This document shows positions 1-11,880 of a stretch of 64,000 bases of DNA, one piece after another (the first letter of the stretch is position 1; the number at the start of each line of letters is the position of its first letter). A program made the position numbers and the translations under genes. A model generated the notes under the pieces. The model saw only the letters and a program-made list of their open reading frames with translations, ran no database searches and had not been told where the DNA came from. The stretch spans positions 21,467,841-21,531,840 of the forward strand of contig NC_092575.1 in the NCBI RefSeq assembly GCF_037975245.1, in the 5' to 3' direction. The DNA comes from Apostichopus japonicus (Eukaryota > Echinodermata > Holothuroidea > Aspidochirotida > Stichopodidae).

Positions 1-262
1 AAAAGACAAAATTTTATTTGTTAAAATTTCGACAGTTTGACTTTTAAATTCACATTGCGAATGTAAACCTCGAACGTCTAATTTAAAACCGTAGACGTTA
101 AATCTCGATCTTTTTTAAAACTTTTTGGTGATTTGTTATTACATTGTGTCCCTAATAAGCTACCGTATATATTTGACTTTGAATGTTAACTTGTTACAGT
201 TAACATTCATCGGTATATTTATAAGAAGGTTTATTTGTCTGTCTGATTTATTAGAAGGTTTA

Positions 263-295
<33 letters not shown>

Positions 296-1747
296 GTACC
301 ATCCCCGCAGCTAGCAATACACACTATACACATACTTGTTTTCAATTGGTAATCATGGAAAATATTAATTTTGCTTTTAAACTATTACTTCCGTGGTTTC
401 AATTTCAAGCATGAGTACTGAATGTTGAATGGTAAATCACCACTTGAGGTTTTGGTCTTTCCTTTAAACCTAAATTAAAAAAGGACATCTTTGCAGGGAG
501 GTTGGTCGCCAATTTATCTTGTCAGTATTACTTGAATAAGATTGCAGTTGAGTCAGCCAAGATTCCTCTTTTGATGTTTTCCATCACAATAAAAGTTGTT
601 CATAGCCCGTATAACTTAGATGATGACACGCTGGTAAATTCGCCATCCTCAGAAGATAAAAAATGCTTTTAGAAGACGACGGTAATGAAGATCTCAGTTG
701 TGTTTTCAGTGCTTAATAACATCATTAAGAACTATACTTGTTTCCATCGATGGTTCGATCAGATTTCACCAGAAAGAAATTCAGATTTATACCTGTAAAG
801 GGTCTCGAGTCAAAACATTACTTTGAGCATGCATTAGGATATTACAACGTAATTCCTTGAAATGGGTGCAATTTATGTTGTTGTTGAGATTGTGCACAAA
901 ACTGTAAGGGGACACCCCGGAGTCTCCGACCCTCCCCCCATGTTTGTAATGAGTTGTTATTGTTGTGCTGATCCAACACAAATGTTCTTAACAGTACAAG
1001 TAACCTAAATGTTCTGCTCCCATATGTATTTCCTCATAGGTGTACTGGACCGTCCCAACTTTAATTGGCCGAAAGTTTTAGCCCGAAGTTTAAAACCTGG
1101 CCCGAATTCTTCGAAAGTTACTAAACGAACTGCATGAAACATGCTGATGCCGGTTGCGAGTATATGATTTTATTAAAATTGTTATGTGTAAGCATTGGCG
1201 AACCTAGAATAGTTGGGCACCCGGGCGGATCCTTCTTGGTCACCCCGTACTTTGTGCCTCGTACGACTATGTATTTCCTTTCCGGTTTCATGTATGTGGC
1301 CGTACGGTGTTTTAAGTTCACACTTGTGAAATACAAATAGAAGTTTGTATTAGCTCAATAAGATCTGTAATTTATGATTTCAATAAAAATTATTGTACCA
1401 GCCACTGATTGGCAAATAGAAAGAAATACAGATATTGCTTGCCATGTGGACATGCGTGTAGAGAGATCAATGAACAATAACATTTACAAGATGCACATAC
1501 GGTATATCCTATAAGAGTCTGCAGTAAACTATACAACTTCCCAAATAACTGTATTATAACTGAAAATAAATAAGATTTTCAGACGTTGTTTGTATAGACT
1601 AGTAGATTAGGGGTAACACTATAACTACGTAATAGCTTGTTTTGAACAACTGGTAAATTAACACTAGACAGGCCAATGCACTAAGAACCTGCTAACAAAT
1701 AACACAATATGTTGCTAAATCTTAAAAAAAAAACTTAACAACAACAA

Positions 1748-1749
<2 letters not shown>
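1..1749. other. non-coding, no gene seen
   Basis: AT-rich sequence with stops in all frames. The only structure I see is a short TCTG microsatellite listed separately. A 68-codon frame near 1134-1340 is open on both strands but has no recognisable domain or convincing splice context. Confidence 0.6.
263..294. repeat. (TCTG)n microsatellite
   Basis: Eight uninterrupted TCTG units, preceded by looser TCTG-like sequence. A similar TCTG/TATC tract lies near 40.09 kb. Confidence 0.9.
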
Positions 1750-1836
<87 letters not shown>

Positions 1837-1846
1837 GCATATATTA

Positions 1847-1877
<31 letters not shown>

Positions 1878-1892
1878 GTATATAATATATGC

Positions 1893-1930
<38 letters not shown>

Positions 1931-1940
1931 GCATATATTA

Positions 1941-1990
<50 letters not shown>

Positions 1991-2026
1991 GCATATATTA
2001 TATATATATATATATATAATATATGC

Positions 2027-2072
<46 letters not shown>

Positions 2073-2081
2073 GCATATATT
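1750..2081. repeat. (TA)n tract with embedded palindromes
   Basis: About 330 bp of nearly pure TA. At least five near-identical islands of the palindrome AATATATGCATATATT interrupt it at irregular spacing. The whole tract can fold on itself (cruciform-prone). The Tyr-Ile open frames here are artefacts of the dinucleotide repeat. Confidence 0.9.
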
Positions 2082-2441
2082 TTTTTGGTAAAATTTGTTT
2101 TATTGTAAACAATCGATCAATTGCAGCTCACGATATGCATTGTCTGCACTACTACTATAGTAGAGTGCTTATGCAAAAACAGCTTAAAGTGTGTATATAA
2201 TTACGCCTTAAATTATTTCCTTGATAATGCTTGTCCATGCTGGTCAAATTTATATTATATGTATATGCATCTGTGGTATTTCAAATTGATTCGCCCTCAT
2301 TAAGGTTATTCATATGTAAATGATTTGTATTGACAGTGACCGTACAATATAATGTTAATTCAATACACTATTACTGACGCAGTTGTTTGTCACTTTCGTT
2401 TCGTTGTCAATGAATTATTAATTGAATTGAACAATTGAATA

Positions 2442-2444
<3 letters not shown>

Positions 2445-2492
<48 letters not shown>
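2445..2492. repeat. (TA)n microsatellite
   Basis: Simple TA dinucleotide run of roughly 50 bp with one early interruption. Confidence 0.85.
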
Positions 2493-2493
<1 letters not shown>

Positions 2494-2940
2494 AATCGTG
2501 TCTGTATTCGATGCGGTGGACAGTAAATCCTGTTACAAATGCTCAACAGATATGTTATTGAAATTATAGGGAAATGACGGAATTAAAAAAAATCAATGAC
2601 GAAATAAGAAGACAGTCACAACATAGGACAACAAAATAGATATGAGCCCGCAGTATAGTATTGGTGCTAAAGATGCATGATATCAGCAACATCACTGGTG
2701 GTCATGAGAGTGTCTGGTGTCATCACCACACCTTGTGTCAACGGCACAGTAGCACTGCATAGTATCATCGACACGGTGTCGTTGGGTGGTCACCATTATG
2801 CATGCGGTGTCGGTACCACACATTTCGTTAGCCATAAAGCTCTGGTGACAGCAGTCTCGCGGGTGATCAGCGTTGTGCATGGTGTTTCATCATTATATTC
2901 TGTGTTAGCAATAACTACAGTCCTGACGCCGGTGTCAAAT

Positions 2941-3234
2941 CAGGCGCGTAGCCAAGGGGGCGAAGGGGGCAACCGCCCCCCCCCCCTTGAGCATATTTTT
3001 TTTGTATGTTTTTATGATATCGCTAGTAATTTCAAGCCCAGATGCAACTTACACGGCCTGGGAAGTGCCATTTCCAGCGATCTGGGAGGCATATTCAGCC
3101 AAAATTTCCTTGTACGAGTAGCGCCAACACATGGTTGCGCTACGCTTAGATAGTTTTCAATAAAGAATCTGCGGCTCAGATATAGTTTGCCAACAGGTTT
3201 GCCCCTCCCTTGGCAATTCCTGGCTACGCGCCTG
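2941..3234 (+). mobile_element. hAT-like non-autonomous element (MITE), intact
   Basis: The terminal inverted repeats begin CAGGCGCGTAGCC and end GGCTACGCGCCTG. They are flanked by a perfect 8-bp duplication TGTCAAAT (2933-2940 and 3235-3242), the target-site size of the hAT superfamily. Length is 294 bp and no transposase is present. Inside are a G-run/C-run near the left end and the shared hairpin module (about 3060-3155) also seen in other elements of this window. Related copies lie near 44.5-44.8 and 55.3-55.5 kb in the opposite orientation. A frame open from 2677 through the element is not a gene: part of the same peptide recurs in the other copies. Confidence 0.88.
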
Positions 3235-3504
3235 TGTCAAATGTATGCCTGGTGACAACACTAGACCTCGTGTTGCAACAGTTGCTGTATTGTCAATATT
3301 AGAGAGCTTTGAATAATTACTGTGTCTAATCAGTATCCTTTACGTTGTATGCTGGCTCATATAGCTATCGCTCTCTCTCCCTCTTTCACTGAAATTCTTA
3401 CTAATAGTCTCACATCCTCTCTTATATAAAACCATATAGTTTTCAATTTGCTTTATCGTTAATATTTCTTCGTCTTGGGGTATTATTAAGGTCCACCATT
3501 ATCG

Positions 3505-3778
3505 CAATGACATATTCATATATGGCTGTAATGACGGTGATTTTACAGGCTCTACAGTTTCATATAACAATTTGGCAAACGACTTTTTTCTATTTTTTTT
3601 TTTACTATAGGCGATATTATTGGCTTTGGAATGGCCTTATATGGACGTTATACAATACAGGCTTTTATAATTACTCGTAAGTGCAAGAGCGCGTGTCAGT
3701 ACATTCTCTCTTCATAATAATTTGTAATTATAATGATGGATTTGCAGAAAACTGGTAATAAAAGTAAGTTAATGAGGT
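3505..3778 (+). repeat. dispersed repeat family A, copy 1
   Basis: Shares long stretches with 14285-14588. Both contain a block starting GGCTTTGGAATGGCC and another containing AGTGCAAGAGCGCGTGTCAG, then a block ending GCAGAAAACTGGTAA. No termini or target duplication were resolved. It is unclassified. Confidence 0.75.
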
Positions 3779-3892
3779 CAGAAAACAAAAGAAGCTCACC
3801 GAGTGTTCTACCTATAACGTTTCCTGGTTTCAACGGTCTAATCTTTCTCTGCATTTAACGCAGAAGACATCGGTTTGAGGAGGAGAGTGTTT

Positions 3893-4218
3893 GCAAATAT
3901 TGGTGATTGCAAACATCGGTGATTGCAAACATTGGTGATTGCAAACATTTGGTGATTGTAATCATTGATGATTGCAAACATTGGTGATTGAAAACATTGA
4001 TGATTGCAAATATTGGTGATTGCAAACATTGGTGATTGCAAACATTGGTGATTACAAACATTGGTGATTGCAAACATTGGTGATTGCAAACATTGGTGAT
4101 TGCAAATATTGGTGATTGAAAACATTGGTGATTACAAACATTGGTGATTGCAAACATTGGTGATTGCAAACATTGGTGATTGCAAACATTGGTCATTGAA
4201 AACATTGGTGATTGCAAA
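3893..4218. repeat. 16-bp minisatellite
   Basis: About 20 head-to-tail copies of GCAAACATTGGTGATT with single-base variants (GAAAAC, TTACAAAC, GCAAATATT). Because 16 is not a multiple of three, every frame on the - strand reads a 16-residue periodic peptide. The long open frames here are therefore repeat artefacts. Confidence 0.95.
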
Positions 4219-5323
4219 AAAAAACTAATCCTACAGAGAGAGAGTTAAGTCTGTATTTAGTTTAGTATTTAGTATTTAGTTAAGTCGCATTTCTCATCGG
4301 AAGATTAGACCTCGTTCGTTAGCAGTCTATAATTTGCCATTTTTGCTAAATTTATTTCTTGTTGTTCTTATTTTGGGAGATCAAATTTTATATTTGTACA
4401 TATTCTATCTTTTATCTTGAAAGTCAAACATAATGACATGATGTGATTGTTGGTAGCAGACGTAGGCATAATGTTTCAATCTATTAACTTGTAAGACTTC
4501 AGAGATTTGGAAAATGATGTGAAAAGATTTAAGGAAAGGAATCATGCATATAGGGAACGAATTTTACTCCGTTTTGCTGGTGGGCTGGGGATTAAGTTGA
4601 TTTATGATACGGGTTTAGGTCTTGAGTTAGATCTTGTACTATTTTCAAGACTGCATATCAAGTCCAGGTATTATCTGACATTTCCTGCTCGACCGCCGCC
4701 ACTTTCTGTCTCCTAAAATTGCAGGGTAAATTGGTAACGGGGAAGGAAAAAGGTGACGTTTTAACAAGAAAGTAGCTCCCTATACTCTGGCTGCAACTTT
4801 CATTCATTCAGACAACCAAGTTGGTCGAACCAATTAATATTTTGAATGTCAATCGAAACTAGGTTTATGTACCATGTTGTATGCTGCTATATGGAGTACT
4901 CCTTACATATGGTTGTTCTTATACTGTGTTTACACGTTCAAAATCAATCCATTTAGTAATTACAGTCGTGTATAGGTATAATCATTTCAAGCGTAACTAA
5001 ACAAAATGTTGTGTCAAATTTGAGATACCAGCAGATGTATAAGCCAACTCGACTGTACTATATATAGTACAATAACCGCACTGTAATGGTATAAATATAT
5101 CCTTCTGCGAGGGTATCATGTGTACTATTTACTTTTAACACGTACGTTGCACTTGAAATGATATATCCACAAGCTTCAAAACCACGCCTTATAAACATGA
5201 AAACAGATCATATGACTTTTGCACAGTCCTGACATATATGTAACAAGTGCATGTTGAGTGCTGCTCTCCATTTTCAATGTAATGCCATAGTATGTCTAAA
5301 TATTGACTTCGCTCCTCGCTCAC

Positions 5324-5456
5324 CTGTCTCCTCACACTGACCTCGGCACTCTCCCTCTACCGTGTCTAGAATGAACTGGTAACCTTTTAAGTTAGTGCGC
5401 AGGCTCGAAATATCCAAAGCTGGGTAAGTTTGGAAATTTCCTCCATACTGATGGAC
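5324..5456 (-). CDS. candidate internal exon, unknown secreted protein
   Basis: On the - strand one frame stays open for 44 codons between a plausible acceptor (TTATTCAAG) and a consensus donor (ACAG|GTGAG), ending in phase 1. The peptide has two cysteines near its end (ECRGQCEETG) and no family I recognise. An alternative acceptor about 50 bp upstream keeps the same frame. Its start phase (0) matches the end phase of the candidate signal-peptide exon at 6880-6984, which would give an intron of about 1.4 kb. No continuation exon was found downstream. Weakly supported; it could be a chance open frame. Confidence 0.25.
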
Positions 5457-5520
5457 CTTGAATAATAGTTGCATTCGCAATTGGCGATCGCTGGTCGGAA
5501 AAGAATCTATTTTCTGGTTA

Positions 5521-5563
5521 TATATATATATATCCATCCATCCATCCATCCATCCATCCATGG
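5521..5563. repeat. short TA run followed by (ATCC)n
   Basis: TATATATATATA followed by about eight copies of CATC/ATCC. Simple microsatellite. Confidence 0.9.
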
Positions 5564-5649
5564 TTTTATTGTTTGTGCTGCATAACATCTTTAACCTATT
5601 CGTTCACAGACCACAGCGAAATCCTGTCACTTTTGGTTGTTCATAGTTC

Positions 5650-6870
5650 CGTGTGGAACTACAAAACTGTCAATTAAAGAGAAACCTAATATAGAACTGT
5701 AGTAAATAAAAACACGTGACAGCTGGAATTCATTTTTTATCTTCTATTGAAACCCTCAGAATTCCTGATGGCAAAGACCTGTCATTATAAATGTGCAGTT
5801 TCCCGTGAAAGGTATAGATTAATTACGAAAGACTCAATGATATTGGCTGTCAGTTCTTTCATACCCCTTTATATAACCAAAAATGAAGACGAAAATATTA
5901 CGAAATTACATTGTCTTCAAGGTTAGTAGGAATCATACTTGGAGGTACATGGAGGTACCGATGCATTGACAGTGTCGTTTTTATTATCTTTCCGTAGTTT
6001 TTTTTATTTTATTTTTTATAAGTTTGAGCCTTTTAGTTCTTTCAATATAATGAAGGACGGGCGACGGAGGCATATAAGACGATTTAACATTTCCACAATC
6101 ATTTTGAGCATAATTTTTCTGATAAATGTTGTTCTCAAGATTAATCATAAGGCAATAATTATGATTAATTCCTCAGTCACGAAAATTCCGATAAGCTACA
6201 TTTGCAACGTAGTCGTGGGCGTCCCCAAGCCAAGAGGTGGGTGGGGGAGGGCGGATTGAAAACCTTTCAAATTAAAGAAGTTAAAAAAAAACCTTTCTCG
6301 GGTTAACCGGTTCAATTATGAATGCAAACCGGTTAATAATTCTTTGAACAGTTAAGAGGTTATTAAAAAAAAAAACGATGTTTCTGCGGACGTCACTATT
6401 GTAACGTTCACGTTCCAAGACGTATAATAACCCACGCATAGGCTAACTGGACTATCGTTACACCTAGCAATAAGAGATCAAAGTGACGTATTCCAGGTAC
6501 CGTTATATTTACTCAAAGGTAATCAATAATTGGTCCCTAAATGTGCTAGGAAGTCAGATAATAATCGATAAGGCTCATCTTTCAACAATCAATTCTATAT
6601 ATACTACCTAGCATGACCAAAGCCATGTTGCCTTATTGATGATACATTCAATTGTCCAATCAATACTCCTCGATAACTGGGAATATATTAGAGTACCTTA
6701 CTTGTTTTTTTTTTCTTAAAAACTTTTAGCAAATTTTAGCATGCTAAATTTGGGACCAACTCTCGGTAAAGTTTGGTGCCGCTAGATTGTGACAATTTTT
6801 AATTGAAATTTACAGACCCTCGCGACCTAATTTCTTCGAACAAATTTAGAACCCGAATGACACGTGACGT
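5650..6870. other. non-coding, no gene seen
   Basis: AT-rich sequence with poly-T and poly-A runs. A G-rich patch near 6220-6255 (gtgggcgtcc context) resembles hAT-like element ends, but no boundaries can be set. Confidence 0.5.
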
Positions 6871-6879
6871 TTAGCTCAC

Positions 6880-6984
6880 TTCTGAGTGTAACTGAATACA
6901 GGCTTGCGGGCAACTCGTACACTTCTGACGTGTAATACAATGAACGCCAACAAGGACAATAAGAATATCACTGGCAGTACGCAT
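6880..6984 (-). CDS. candidate first exon with signal peptide, unknown protein
   Basis: An ATG opens 35 codons on the - strand. They start with a basic residue, then a hydrophobic stretch (DILIVLVGVHCI), then a small cysteine cluster (KCTSCPQAC). The exon would end at GAA|GTGAGC in phase 0. That phase joins the candidate exon at 5324-5456 without a stop, so together they could begin a secreted cysteine-containing protein. The match is only of phase and signal-peptide character; no domain was recognised. Confidence 0.22.
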
Positions 6985-7257
6985 TGTTTCGGCATTTCTT
7001 CTGCTGTTTGTTCCGGTAAAATGTTCAACACAAACTAACAAATAGGAAAATAAGGTATTATAAATAGATAAAAATGTATAAAGGTCACATATTTGTATGT
7101 AAATACTCCCGAACAAAGCAGCACAAGGATGGATAGAGTGCAGAAAGCACTAATAGGCTACTAAATGAATCTTTTACGAAATTTATTCAAAAGAAGTGTT
7201 CTTGTATGGTTTCGTATATTGTGGGCCTATAACGTGTGTGTGATTATACACAGAGGG

Positions 7258-8051
7258 CATGGGCGTCAACAGGTGGGGGACGGGGGGGGACATGTCCCCC
7301 CCACTTTCAAAAGTGGAGGGGATATCATATCATTTGTCCCCCCACTTTTCAGAGCAGTTATTAAAAAAATCACATGCATATGCGCGATTTTCTATCACAA
7401 TTGCTGAGCTGATTCAAGTAGAATCTAACTTAAGAATCATTATCAATAAATTGCACTGGAAATTAGAACAGTGCTTGGCCCTTTATCCCCCTTCCTCCGA
7501 TATTCACCCTCCCCGCTTCGTCCGAGACCTCTGCTAAAAGTTTGTGCGATGTTTGAACGATGTTTTAGAGTGTTTTGTGGAAGCACCCCTTCTCGCCAGA
7601 AATGGAATTCCCCTTGCCCTACACTGTAAATCAGAGAAAACGACGCATTTCAACTTGAAAACAAGTCGAAGACCCCACCAGGAAGGTAATATCATATATT
7701 TTAGGCCCTACAGACAGTATTCTGCCTGTATGCAGGGTATTATATGATACCAAACTACCGAAAATATTTCGTTTGAGATGGACGCTGTGTAATTCGTTTC
7801 CCTTGGTGTCAGAACGGCATCTTTCTACCAGTACTTTCTGTCGGAATTTAGTTTTGTGAGACAAAATTTCTCCTCACAGATCTGGTTCTGATGTAACTAA
7901 AAACGACTCAGGAAGGCCGTCTCCTGCGATCTAAGGTGTCTTATGTACCCAAAATTTTCTGGTACGCTACGCGCCAACCAATGGTGGCGCTCCGCTTAGA
8001 TAGTATAGTGTCCCCCCCCCCCCCACTTTCTGAAACCTGCTGACGCCCATG
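7258..8051 (+). mobile_element. TIR element of 794 bp with 8-bp target duplication
   Basis: Begins CATGGGCGTCA and ends TGACGCCCATG, an exact 11-bp inverted pair. It is flanked by a perfect duplication ACAGAGGG (7250-7257 and 8052-8059). The subterminal regions are G-runs and C-runs that pair with each other (tgtccccccc..). The right part contains the shared module: GCGATCT, then CGCGCCAACCAATGGTGGCGC and CTCCGCTTAGATAGT (about 7915-8006). No transposase frame is seen. The 8-bp duplication suggests a hAT-type integrase supplied in trans; the termini differ from the CAGGCGCGTAGCC family. Confidence 0.88.
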
Positions 8052-8103
8052 ACAGAGGGTTAAGTTCGGAATGAGCTAGCGGAATGATCAGCCGGTTAGG
8101 GCT

Positions 8104-8187
8104 ATTTCGTAATGCTAATACCACTCTATACTCTCCTCCCATATCGTGCTTCGAAGCACTGGCACTGTTAGTATGAACAGTTCCTAA
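8104..8187 (+). repeat. dispersed repeat family B, copy 1
   Basis: Contains a perfect palindrome GTGCTTCGAAGCAC and the phrase AGTATGAACAGTTC. The reverse complement of this stretch recurs at about 45229-45300 with scattered differences. Part of the motif (GTGCTTTGAAGCAC) repeats again at about 8239-8252. Unclassified. Confidence 0.65.
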
Positions 8188-8269
8188 CATTTCTCTGATA
8201 TAAAGCCATGCTGCTCATATTGTCAGTACTGCGACTGTGTGCTTTGAAGCACGAAATTACAGTTTATTA

Positions 8270-9639
8270 CCCAACACAAAAAAAACCCACTAAAATATCC
8301 TTTTTGATCCTGGTTAAAATTCAGCAGTAATATTGAACTCGGTATCGAAATAAAGGGAACTGCTTTGTGATATTGGTTTTAACCTTACCCAACAACTTGC
8401 TTGAGCCATTAGTGGTTAGAGTTAACAAATAGCGTTCCATATTCCGTTCTTCATCCCTTCATCAAAAGAAATTAACAATCATTTAAGGATACATTAATGA
8501 TCTCCACGCTCCGGTTGTGACTTTTCGCTTCGTTTACATTTCTAAGATTTTATGAGAAATGATTATGTCATAATATTACGAAACTATGGTCCAAGATAAA
8601 CACAGTGGATGTTTTAATGCGAAGCTTAGACTACCCACTGTCTGTTACCATGGTTTCGAAATTGTGAGTTTCCTTCCCACGCATTTTCTTAATCAAGTGT
8701 AAAGAACTGCCTTAATTCATTGTTTACTAAAAACCTTTAATGTTTACAATAAATAATACTCATTTTGGTAGACTCTTAGAAAACATACATGTGTACTTTA
8801 CATCAATATATAACATGTTTGTACGATACAACAGTCGAAATTTCTTTAATATCGTTCCAAAAATTGCAAAATACAGCACCAGTCTCCATCCGTAAGCACC
8901 CTCTATTTTACCCGAATTTGTCAAATGGGAGAGGACTTCCTCCCCCCCCCCATTAGACCACTCCCTGGAGGACTTAACATCTTAGCCATCCCAGTAAAAA
9001 AAGTGGTTGCGCCCCAGGAATAATACAAATGATAACTGCATGGTGCTGTCTTGAGAAAATAGCCGAGAAGACATTAGTTTTAGATCAGATTCGGTTCTTT
9101 TTAACCACCGGTATAACCGTCCAAGTAAAGCGAAACATCCCCCACCCCTATACCCTTCACCACAAATGTTCAAGAAGAACAAAAATAGTATTATGATCTG
9201 CCTTCGCTAAATTTTCCGTTTCTATAGACTTAGGCCTATACATGCCCATATACAGTAAAACACGGAAGTTTTCATTTCTGATATGCTCATGTCAACACTA
9301 CCCAATTTTATTTGAGACTGGTTCGTGGTTTCTAAACGGCTGCAAATATTGAATGAAAATGACCATTTTTGTTCTTATTTTACGCTCTATTTGCTGTTTT
9401 AATTTGACAAAAAAAAAGAGAAAAAAAAGAGCGAGAAGACATTTCATAACGTTAGGTAAGTTAATAGCAACGAAAAATGCTCTCATAATGGTATAGCAAA
9501 TTTGACTGGCAACTTTCATTCGCCGTGTCCAACGGCTTTCATGATTCGGTAAGGGTCTTATGCGTTATCATAGTATTATCAAATGACGTCATACATCGCA
9601 TGACAGATTTCTGGTATACTCTCTTAGTGTGAGGACAAC
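8270..9639. other. non-coding, no gene seen
   Basis: No supported exon, RNA gene or element boundary. It contains a C-run near 8940 and A-rich patches near 9408-9430. Confidence 0.5.
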
Positions 9640-9647
9640 CCTTAAAC

Positions 9648-10060
9648 CAGGGTTGTCCAACCTACGGCCCGCGGGCCACAGTCCGGCCCGCCGCAGGGTT
9701 GCGTCCGGCCCGCCAGAGATGCTCTACGGTGTGAAATTTAGTGAGTAGATTTATTGATAACAATTTGAAGCTATATAATCAATCATTCGAACTTTCTGGG
9801 TCCAAAAATCTGCATACAGGTCAGTTTGTGTGACACTCTCTCAGCGGAGGGGAGGGGGGGGGGGGTGCCGGCTGGACTTTATTCATCTGTTTTATCAGGA
9901 AGGAAAATAAATCAGTGCGCTCCGCGCGCAGTGCTCACATTTTGTTGCCTTGGGCTTCGCGCAAAAAAAAATCGAAAGTCGAGCGTAGGGTTCATGCGGC
10001 CCCCTCCTTCATCATAATCATTCCATGTGGCCCTCCTCTGCAAAAGGTTGGACAACCTTG
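9648..10060 (+). mobile_element. hAT (Charlie-like) non-autonomous element, intact
   Basis: Termini are CAGGGTTGTCCAACC at the left and GGTTGGACAACCTTG at the right, with a perfect 8-bp duplication CCTTAAAC (9640-9647 and 10061-10068). The left end continues into TACGGCCCGCGGGCC, the start typical of Charlie/MER-type hAT elements. Length 413 bp with no transposase. A G-run lies near 9850 and a short purine stretch near 9965. Confidence 0.9.
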
Positions 10061-10069
10061 CCTTAAACT

Positions 10070-11689
10070 AACGTGTCCTACATGTATAGGTATATGTAAT
10101 TCCATACATGCATTAATCACACATGTATAACCTATCTGCAGACGTTAACGTCAACTTATAAGGAAAAGTCTCGACTTTTCATTTCAATGATCGTTTCGAC
10201 CTGAGAAGAAAATCCCGAACTTAATGACATTTCTGTCCATTGGACAATGTAACCCGTATATTGCTTTATATGAGCCTAGACTATATAGTCTTCATGTTCT
10301 TCAGTCGATGGAATCACGGGAGTGTGAAATATTGCTGTACTTAAGTGATGTACTTAAGGTCCGTTACCATGGTTACTAATATGTCCATGTCTCGAGAAAA
10401 GTACGGTCGCAATCATGTATCAGAAGGTCATATTTTTCGGCTTAGTTTACCTAACAGAGCGGGAAGCCACATTATACCAATGTTTCAATTTTGGGATAAC
10501 TTGTGTTTCATCTTGTGGCGTAATTCCTCTGAAACGAGGCTTGAAAACATGCGGAATTGTGGTGTATTTTTTTCATCAGGTGAAAGACTCTTATTTAACG
10601 AGTATGCCAGATCTGTAACCAGGAAGCTGTATAACACACAATAACGTCGAATCGTAATGAGTGACATACTCATGCGCAATATGCGTATGCACAGTATGCG
10701 TATGCGCAGTATCACCTTTCTATACCAAGTGACATAGTTTTCCATGCATGCAATGAATCGCTCTAATGAATATCTCGGCTACCTGTTCATCCGCGTCGCT
10801 GACGTCAAGTCACGTGGCTGTCAAACTTGCGTTAATGTATACATGCACATACTTTGTGATATTATAGAAATATACCACATTCATTATAGTTCGCGTTCTC
10901 TCTTCTCCCTGTCAGAACTTCATCCGATAATGTTGACATGCTTCCTGCAGTGTGACGTTATTTTCGGACATGTAAATTAAAGATGCATTTAGTCTTTCGT
11001 TAGTTAGTTTGATCGATAGTATAGTTGCAATCGGTTTGATCGAACATAACGACCTGAGTACTGTACAAGACAGTAGTGTAATCGATCAACTATAGTGTAT
11101 ACGTTTCTTTAATTTGCAACTAACTGGTCTTTTCAACGCAGATTATTTTATCTTGGGGTGGGATGGGGAGGTGGGGAGAGGGTATGGGAGGGGCACAGAA
11201 CGTTTTTGTCGATCAGTATCAATCATTCACGTACACACATACACACACAAGTCAAAACCATCCTCATTCCAATTGTAATAAATGTTCTTGATTATCATCA
11301 TACAAAGTGTGATATTTAGCAGTGTCAAAATAAGAGAACATGGTCCCAGTTCGACCTCTTACAAGGTCAGTGAAAGATCACACACATTACAGTGAACCGC
11401 TAGATGGTTCAGTATTTGCTGTATTGTTGGTATCGGAAAAGTGGAAAGTATTGGGCCAGGCAAAGTTTATTTAAACTGAATTTCAAAACAAACAGGCACA
11501 TCATTGGAAATTGTTACGGTAATTTGTTCAATATTTCCGTACTTGTTGGACCTTTGACCTATACCCGAGTTATTTGTAGAGGGGTGCAGACTTATTGACA
11601 TCAGTCAGAATTTGTTCTTGCACGAAGAAGTCAGATTTTTAATACGGGTTGGAGCTTTGCTATTGCTGTTTATGACGTTTTGGGAGCAA
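10070..11689. other. non-coding, no supported gene
   Basis: Two overlapping frames near 10345-10644 are open for 67-99 codons and one is cysteine-containing. Neither matches a family I know nor is bounded by clear splice sites. A short ATGCGTATGC-type repetition lies near 10670-10710. Confidence 0.45.
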
Positions 11690-11880
11690 GATTTCTTACA
11701 GTATGACGACATAATATCGTCAGCGGGAAAACAGTATATGCATTGTGACGACATTTTGAAGGCAGTGTGGCGGTCGTGTGACGACAATTGCGATCACAGT
11801 GTGACGACAGCTTGACGACACCGTTATGCCAGTATGACGGCAGTGTGACGGTGTGTGACGACAGAACGACAAAGAGTTTG
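11690..11880 (+). repeat. degenerate TGTGACGACA repeat patch
   Basis: The word GTGACGACA or a close variant occurs about eight times in 190 bp at irregular spacing, alternating with GCAGTGTGACGG. It looks like a decayed short tandem repeat. Confidence 0.6.

Noticed and set aside
1735-2200. Open frames of alternating Tyr-Ile (also near 14150-14420, 14500-14800, 58650-59015)
   Set aside because: They are translations of TA dinucleotide repeats in several frames and both strands, not genes.
2677-3153. A 158-codon protein-coding gene
   Set aside because: The second half is the hAT-like element and the first half is low-complexity GGTGTC/CACCACA sequence; part of the same peptide recurs in other element copies.
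3838-4217. Two long - strand frames with periodic NHQCLQSPMFAIT-like residues
   Set aside because: The 16-residue periodicity comes from a 16-bp minisatellite; all frames show it.
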